A stretch of DNA of 40,785 nt from Propionivibrio sp. (GTDB taxonomy: Bacteria > Pseudomonadota > Gammaproteobacteria > Burkholderiales > Rhodocyclaceae): the NCBI GenBank assembly GCA_003249625.1, contig QKII01000155.1, positions 1-40,785 of the forward strand, read 5' to 3'. The notes below the pieces were generated by a model, which worked only from the letters and a program-made list of their open reading frames with translations, ran no database searches and was not told where the DNA came from. Of this stretch, positions 34,084 to 40,785 are shown piece by piece; within the stretch, counting starts at the first letter, position 1; each line of letters starts with the position of its first letter. The translations under genes were made by a program, and so were the position numbers.

Positions 34084-35967
34084 TCAGGCTGGTGCCGTGG
34101 CGCTGGGTGCCGCACTGGGCGGAGGTGACCCCGCCGCGCCGTTCATTTTCGGCTGAGGATCTTTCGGTGGCCGCGGCGGCTTGCCTGCCATGATGTCATC
34201 TATCTGTTCGGCATCAATCGTTTCCCATTCCAGCAACGCTTTTGTCATCGCTTCAACTTTGTCGCGATTCTCGTCGAGGAGCTTCCGGGCGAGCCCAAAC
34301 TGCTCGTCGATGATCCGGCGAATTTCGGCATCGACCTTTTGCATTGTCGCCTCCGAAACGTTTTTGTGCGTAGTCACGGAACGCCCAAGAAACACCTCGC
34401 CATCGTTCTCGCCGTAAACCATCGGGCCAAGTACGTCAGACATACCATAGCGAGTCACCATGTCACGCGCCATCTGCGTCGCCCGCTCAAAGTCATTGGA
34501 CGCCCCGGTCGTCATCTGGTTCATGAACAACTCTTCGGCGATACGACCACCGAAGAGCACCGCGATACGGCTCATCAGGTAGGTGCGGTCATAAGCATAA
34601 CGATCTTCCTCGGGCAACTGCATCGTCAGACCGAGCGCACGCCCACGCGGAATGATCGTCACCTTGTGCACCGGATCGGACTTCGGCACAAGCTTCGCGA
34701 CAACGGCGTGGCCGGATTCATGGTAAGCCGTGTTGCGTTTTTCCTCTTCGCTCATGACCATGCTGCGGCGCTCGGCGCCCATCATGATCTTGTCCTTGGC
34801 CTTTTCGAAATCCTCCATATCGACGAGGCGTTTGTTTCCGCGCGCCGCGAACAGCGCCGCTTCGTTGACCAGGTTCGCCAGATCAGCTCCCGAAAAACCC
34901 GGCGTGCCGCGTGCGATGATGTCAGCCTTGACATCCGGCGCCAGCGGCACCTTGCGCATGTGCACATTGAGAATCTGTTCGCGGCCACGGATATCTGGCA
35001 GAGGAACAACGACCTGCCGATCGAAGCGCCCCGGACGCATCAGCGCGGGATCAAGTACGTCAGGACGGTTGGTGGCCGCGATGACGATCACCCCGGAACT
35101 CGCTTCGAAACCATCCATCTCGACAAGCATCTGGTTCAAGGTCTGCTCACGTTCGTCGTTGCCGCCCCCAAGGCCAGCACCACGCTGACGCCCGACGGCG
35201 TCGAGCTCGTCAATGAAGATGATGCACGGAGAATTTTTCTTGGCATTCTCGAACATGTCGCGAACGCGCGCCGCGCCCACACCGACGAACATCTCCACGA
35301 AGTCGGAACCGGAGATCGAGAAAAACGGTACTTTTGCCTCGCCGGCGATGGCTTTCGCCAGCAGTGTCTTGCCTGTTCCGGGATTACCGACGAGCAGCAC
35401 GCCCTTGGGGATACGCCCACCAAGTTTCTGGAACTTGCTCGGGTCGCGCAGAAAATCGACCAGTTCGGAAACCTCTTCCTTCGCCTCGTCGCAACCCGCG
35501 ACGTCCGCAAAAGTCACGTTGTTCGAAGACTCATCCAGCAAGCGCGCCTTGCTCTTGCCGAAGGAGAACGCGCCGCCCTTGCCACCGCCTTGCATCTGGC
35601 GCATGAAGAACACCCAAACGCCGATCAGCAACAGCATCGGGAACCAGCTGATGAAGATATTCATCAGGAACGATTGTTCTTCTTCAGGCTTGGCTTCCAC
35701 CTTTACACCATGCTTGAGCAGGTCGGAGACCATCCAGAGATCCGGCGGCGCGTAAGTCGTCAGCTTGCGACCATCCGCAGTCGTCGCCTTGAGCACCCGG
35801 CCTTCGATGACGACCTTGGTAATCGAACCCCGCCCGACCTCATCCATGAACTGGGAATACTCCATCGAGGCCTGCGTCACCTGCCGGGAATTGAACTGGT
35901 TGAAGACAGTCATCAGCACGAGGCCGATTACCAGCCAGACCGCCAGATTTTTGAACATGTTATTCAA
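34084..35967 (-). CDS. ftsH: Membrane-anchored ATP-dependent zinc metalloprotease FtsH
   Basis: FtsH is a hexameric inner-membrane AAA+ protease that degrades membrane and regulatory proteins such as LpxC and sigma-32. The 627-residue protein has helices at about 8-24 and 104-122, Walker A GNPGTGKT (194-201), Walker [13 protein letters not shown] (249-260), SRH region RPGRFDRQV (311-319) and zinc motif HESGH (416-420). The P-loop has Asn at 195 where Pro is usual. The start is [16 protein letters not shown] is the family N-terminus and AAGAGG lies seven bases upstream; the ATG at 35958 is the alternative. The C-terminus is Pro/Ala-rich. Confidence 0.97.
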   Translation of the reverse strand: MNNMFKNLAVWLVIGLVLMTVFNQFNSRQVTQASMEYSQFMDEVGRGSITKVVIEGRVLKATTADGRKLTTYAPPDLWMVSDLLKHGVKVEAKPEEEQSFLMNIFISWFPMLLLIGVWVFFMRQMQGGGKGGAFSFGKSKARLLDESSNNVTFADVAGCDEAKEEVSELVDFLRDPSKFQKLGGRIPKGVLLVGNPGTGKTLLAKAIAGEAKVPFFSISGSDFVEMFVGVGAARVRDMFENAKKNSPCIIFIDELDAVGRQRGAGLGGGNDEREQTLNQMLVEMDGFEASSGVIVIAATNRPDVLDPALMRPGRFDRQVVVPLPDIRGREQILNVHMRKVPLAPDVKADIIARGTPGFSGADLANLVNEAALFAARGNKRLVDMEDFEKAKDKIMMGAERRSMVMSEEEKRNTAYHESGHAVVAKLVPKSDPVHKVTIIPRGRALGLTMQLPEEDRYAYDRTYLMSRIAVLFGGRIAEELFMNQMTTGASNDFERATQMARDMVTRYGMSDVLGPMVYGENDGEVFLGRSVTTHKNVSEATMQKVDAEIRRIIDEQFGLARKLLDENRDKVEAMTKALLEWETIDAEQIDDIMAGKPPRPPKDPQPKMNGAAGSPPPSAAPSATAPA

Positions 35968-35974
35968 TGCCGTA

Positions 35975-35980
35975 CCTCTT
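35975..35980 (-). promoter_or_regulatory. Ribosome binding site favouring the TTG start of ftsH
   Basis: AAGAGG on the minus strand is seven bases from TTG 35967 but 16 bases from the first ATG, so it argues for the TTG. Confidence 0.5.
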
Positions 35981-36093
35981 CCTCGCTTCGTCCTGGCACA
36001 CCAGGAAACCGTCCTCTAAGAAAGACAACATTCTAAACCTTCTCCACCGTTCCGTCAGATCGCCCCGTTACTCGGCCATCAGTCGTTCAGCGT

Positions 36094-36714
36094 TCAGACT
36101 TTTAAACCTTTTCCAAGCAGATAGACTTCCGAACTTCGATCGCGAGAGGCATCTGGTTTTCGCGTAACTACCGACCGGAAAACCTCTCTCATTGCACGAA
36201 CGAACTCTTCATATCCATATCCTTGGAAAACTTTGACCAGAAAAGCCCCATCCAGTTTCAGCCACTGACGCGAGAAATCGAGCCCCAACTCTGCCAGATG
36301 CATGACCCGCGCCTGATCGGACACGGGCACACCGGATATATTGGGGGCCATATCGGAAAGTACAAGGTCAACTTTCTCGCCCGCGAGCAGATCTTCCAGC
36401 TGACGCAATACCTCGTCCTCACGAAAATCGCCCTGAATGAACTCGACACCATGCAACCCAGTCATTTCGAGCAGATCCAGCGCCACAACCCTGCCCTGGC
36501 CCTTCATACGTTGGGCCGCGACCTGAGACCAGCCACCCGGGGCCGCGCCCAGATCGACGACGACACATCCGGGGCGAATCAGATGGTCCCGGTCATCGAT
36601 TTCCATCAGTTTGAACGAGGCACGGGAACGGAAGCCTTCTGCCTTTGCCCGCTGCACGAACTGATCGCTTACGTGTTCATGCATCCACGCCTTGCTTGTC
36701 CTGGTACGCTTCAT
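36094..36714 (-). CDS. rlmE: 23S rRNA 2'-O-methyltransferase RlmE (FtsJ/RrmJ)
   Basis: RlmE methylates the 2'-OH of U2552 in 23S rRNA, a late step of large-subunit assembly. The 206-residue protein has the SAM motif [11 protein letters not shown] (54-64) and the K-D-K-E catalytic tetrad K35, D121, K161, E196. It precedes ftsH by 126 bases, an order conserved across proteobacteria where the pair is often heat-induced; I did not find a clear sigma-32 promoter. It is divergent from yhbY with 44 bases between. Confidence 0.97.
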   Translation of the reverse strand: MKRTRTSKAWMHEHVSDQFVQRAKAEGFRSRASFKLMEIDDRDHLIRPGCVVVDLGAAPGGWSQVAAQRMKGQGRVVALDLLEMTGLHGVEFIQGDFREDEVLRQLEDLLAGEKVDLVLSDMAPNISGVPVSDQARVMHLAELGLDFSRQWLKLDGAFLVKVFQGYGYEEFVRAMREVFRSVVTRKPDASRDRSSEVYLLGKGLKV

Positions 36715-36758
36715 TGACTCAAACCCTGTAGAATGCGCGTTTTTGAAGGTTTCCGCCG

Positions 36759-37109
36759 ATGCTTGATATCACTGCAGCCCAGCGACGCGCACTTCGCGCC
36801 CGGGCCCACTCCCTGAAGCCCGTAGTTTCGATCAGCCAGAAGGGCCTCAGCGAATCCGTAATGAAGGAAATCGGTGTCTGCCTCGACAGCCATGAGTTGA
36901 TCAAGATACGGGTTTACAGTGACGAGCGCGAGGAGCGCGAACAGTTGCTCTCGGAAATTTGCCAGCATCTGGAAGCTGCACCGGTACAACATATCGGCAA
37001 ACTGCTCGTCATCTGGCGCCCCGCGCCTGAACAAACCATCTCGAAGGAATCGCACCGGTCATCCCGGCGCTCAGACCCGCGCCGGACCAAGCGCAGCTAT
37101 CAAGCCTAG
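36759..37109 (+). CDS. yhbY: YhbY, CRM-domain RNA-binding protein of 50S assembly
   Basis: YhbY associates with pre-50S ribosomes. The 116-residue protein has a single CRM domain (about 4-95: [20 protein letters not shown] and [19 protein letters not shown]) and a basic C-terminal tail. The GxxG RNA-binding loop reads SQKG (26-29) instead of the usual GKNG, so the first Gly is Ser. GAAGG precedes the ATG. It is divergent from rlmE, which also acts on the large subunit, and convergent with greA. Confidence 0.93.
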   Translation: MLDITAAQRRALRARAHSLKPVVSISQKGLSESVMKEIGVCLDSHELIKIRVYSDEREEREQLLSEICQHLEAAPVQHIGKLLVIWRPAPEQTISKESHRSSRRSDPRRTKRSYQA

Positions 37110-37121
37110 CTGAAAACGACA

Positions 37122-37159
37122 AGCCAGCGGAGGTCGGTCATGGCCAAATTCCGCTGGCT
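37122..37159. terminator. Bidirectional hairpin between yhbY and greA
   Basis: AGCCAGCGGA and TCCGCTGGCT form a perfect 10-bp stem around an 18-base loop that can itself pair GGTC/GGCC. It lies 12 bases after the yhbY stop and 9 bases after the greA stop. T-runs are poor on both strands, so it may act as a weak terminator for both convergent genes. Confidence 0.6.
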
Positions 37160-37168
37160 CTGAAAACA

Positions 37169-37645
37169 TTACTCGTAGCGAACGTCCAGCACCTCATACT
37201 CCCGGATTCCCCCAGGAGCCTGGACCTGCGCCACATCGCCGGCATACTTTCCGATCAGCGCCCGGGCGATCGGCGAATTGACAGATATTTTTCCGGTTTT
37301 AATGTCCGCCTCGTCCTCTCCAACGATCTGGTAGGTCACCTGATCGCCCGAATCCTGATCCTCGAGGTCAACCGTCGCGCCAAATACACAGCGACCGTCC
37401 GCGTCCAGCAATGCCGGATCAATGATCTGGGCGTTGGATAGTTTCAGCTCAACCTCCTTGATACGGCCTTCAACAAACGCCTGCCGCTCCTTGGCTGCAT
37501 CATATTCGGCATTTTCCGAAAGATCGCCGTGTGAACGCGCCTCGGCAATCGCAGCAATCACGTTCGGACGCTCGACAGATTTGAGATGCTGCAGTTCGAC
37601 GCGAAGTTTTTCAGCGCCAGCAATTGTCAGGGGGGTCTTGTTCAT
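37169..37645 (-). CDS. greA: Transcription elongation factor GreA
   Basis: GreA rescues backtracked RNA polymerase by stimulating transcript cleavage through the secondary channel. The 158-residue protein has the N-terminal coiled coil (about 1-75) with acidic tip residues D41 and E44 in [16 protein letters not shown], then the C-terminal FKBP-like domain (80-158) with [12 protein letters not shown]. It lies 76 bases after carB on the same strand, an order common in proteobacteria, with a hairpin in between. Confidence 0.97.
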   Translation of the reverse strand: MNKTPLTIAGAEKLRVELQHLKSVERPNVIAAIAEARSHGDLSENAEYDAAKERQAFVEGRIKEVELKLSNAQIIDPALLDADGRCVFGATVDLEDQDSGDQVTYQIVGEDEADIKTGKISVNSPIARALIGKYAGDVAQVQAPGGIREYEVLDVRYE

Positions 37646-37660
37646 CGTTGTTCACCAGAA

Positions 37661-37700
37661 AACAAAACCGCCGGCTCACGAGAACGTGGCGATCCGGCGG
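37661..37700 (-). terminator. Hairpin with T-rich tail between carB and greA
   Basis: On the minus strand CCGCCGG..CCGGCGG (7 bp) encloses CACG-TTCT-CGTG (4 bp), followed by TTTTGTTTT. It begins 21 bases after the carB stop and ends about 15 bases before the greA ATG. It looks like a terminator or partial terminator. Confidence 0.7.
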
Positions 37701-37721
37701 CAGAAAAAAGGAAAAATAATA

Positions 37722-40785
<3,064 letters not shown>

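Noticed and set aside
34339..36036. 565-residue open frame on the plus strand opposite ftsH
   Set aside because: It is the antisense shadow of a GC-rich, strongly conserved gene. It is rich in His and Arg with no recognisable domain.

Overview
The window is ordinary chromosomal core sequence from a Gram-negative, aerobically respiring proteobacterium. It is most likely a betaproteobacterium of the Rhodocyclales/Accumulibacter type. The assignment rests on gene order as I know it (carB-greA, yhbY divergent from rlmE-ftsH-folP, glmM, tpiA-secG-tRNA-Leu-nuoA-N, pyrG-kdsA-eno-ftsB) and on protein sequence style; it is not a database result. Coding density is high. I see no phage, insertion sequence, CRISPR array, toxin-antitoxin pair or defence island.

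Layout from left to right. 1-2343 is the 3' part of mutS (+). 2344-2646 is a gene-free but hairpin-rich spacer. 2647-3605 is the bcp-slyD pair (-). 3809-4489 is an exported SIMPL/DUF541 protein (+). 4517-8710 is pyrG-kdsA-eno-ftsB (-). 8909-9577 is an ankyrin-repeat lipoprotein (+). 9604-10206 is lexA (-) with a LexA box in front of it. 10332-10901 is a Nudix hydrolase (-). 10968-25556 is the complete 14-gene complex I operon nuoA to nuoN (-). It is preceded by a tRNA-Leu(GAG) gene, secG and tpiA, with a good sigma-70 promoter upstream of tpiA. 27132-28499 is glmM (-). 28588-32419 is the phosphate transporter pstSCAB (-) with a Pho box in front of pstS. 32589-33089 is a GNAT acetyltransferase, 33187-34017 folP, 34084-35967 ftsH and 36094-36714 rlmE, all (-). 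36759-37109 is yhbY (+). 37169-37645 is greA (-). 37722-40785 is carB (-), truncated at its 5' end by the window edge.

The genes cover nucleotide synthesis (pyrG, carB), glycolysis (eno, tpiA), envelope precursors (kdsA, glmM), division (ftsB), secretion (secG), proteostasis and RNA or ribosome maturation (ftsH, slyD, rlmE, yhbY), transcription fidelity (greA), DNA repair and SOS (mutS, lexA), phosphate uptake (pst), folate (folP) and respiration (nuo).

I did not find a convincing new biological system. The observations most worth a second look are regulatory: a terminator-like hairpin with a competing hairpin inside the nuo operon between nuoJ and nuoK, a structured C-rich spacer after mutS, and hairpins between carB and greA and between pstS and pstC. 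A few active-site variations (KdsA Cys class, Bcp without the usual resolving Cys, FtsH P-loop Asn, YhbY GxxG) are also listed.
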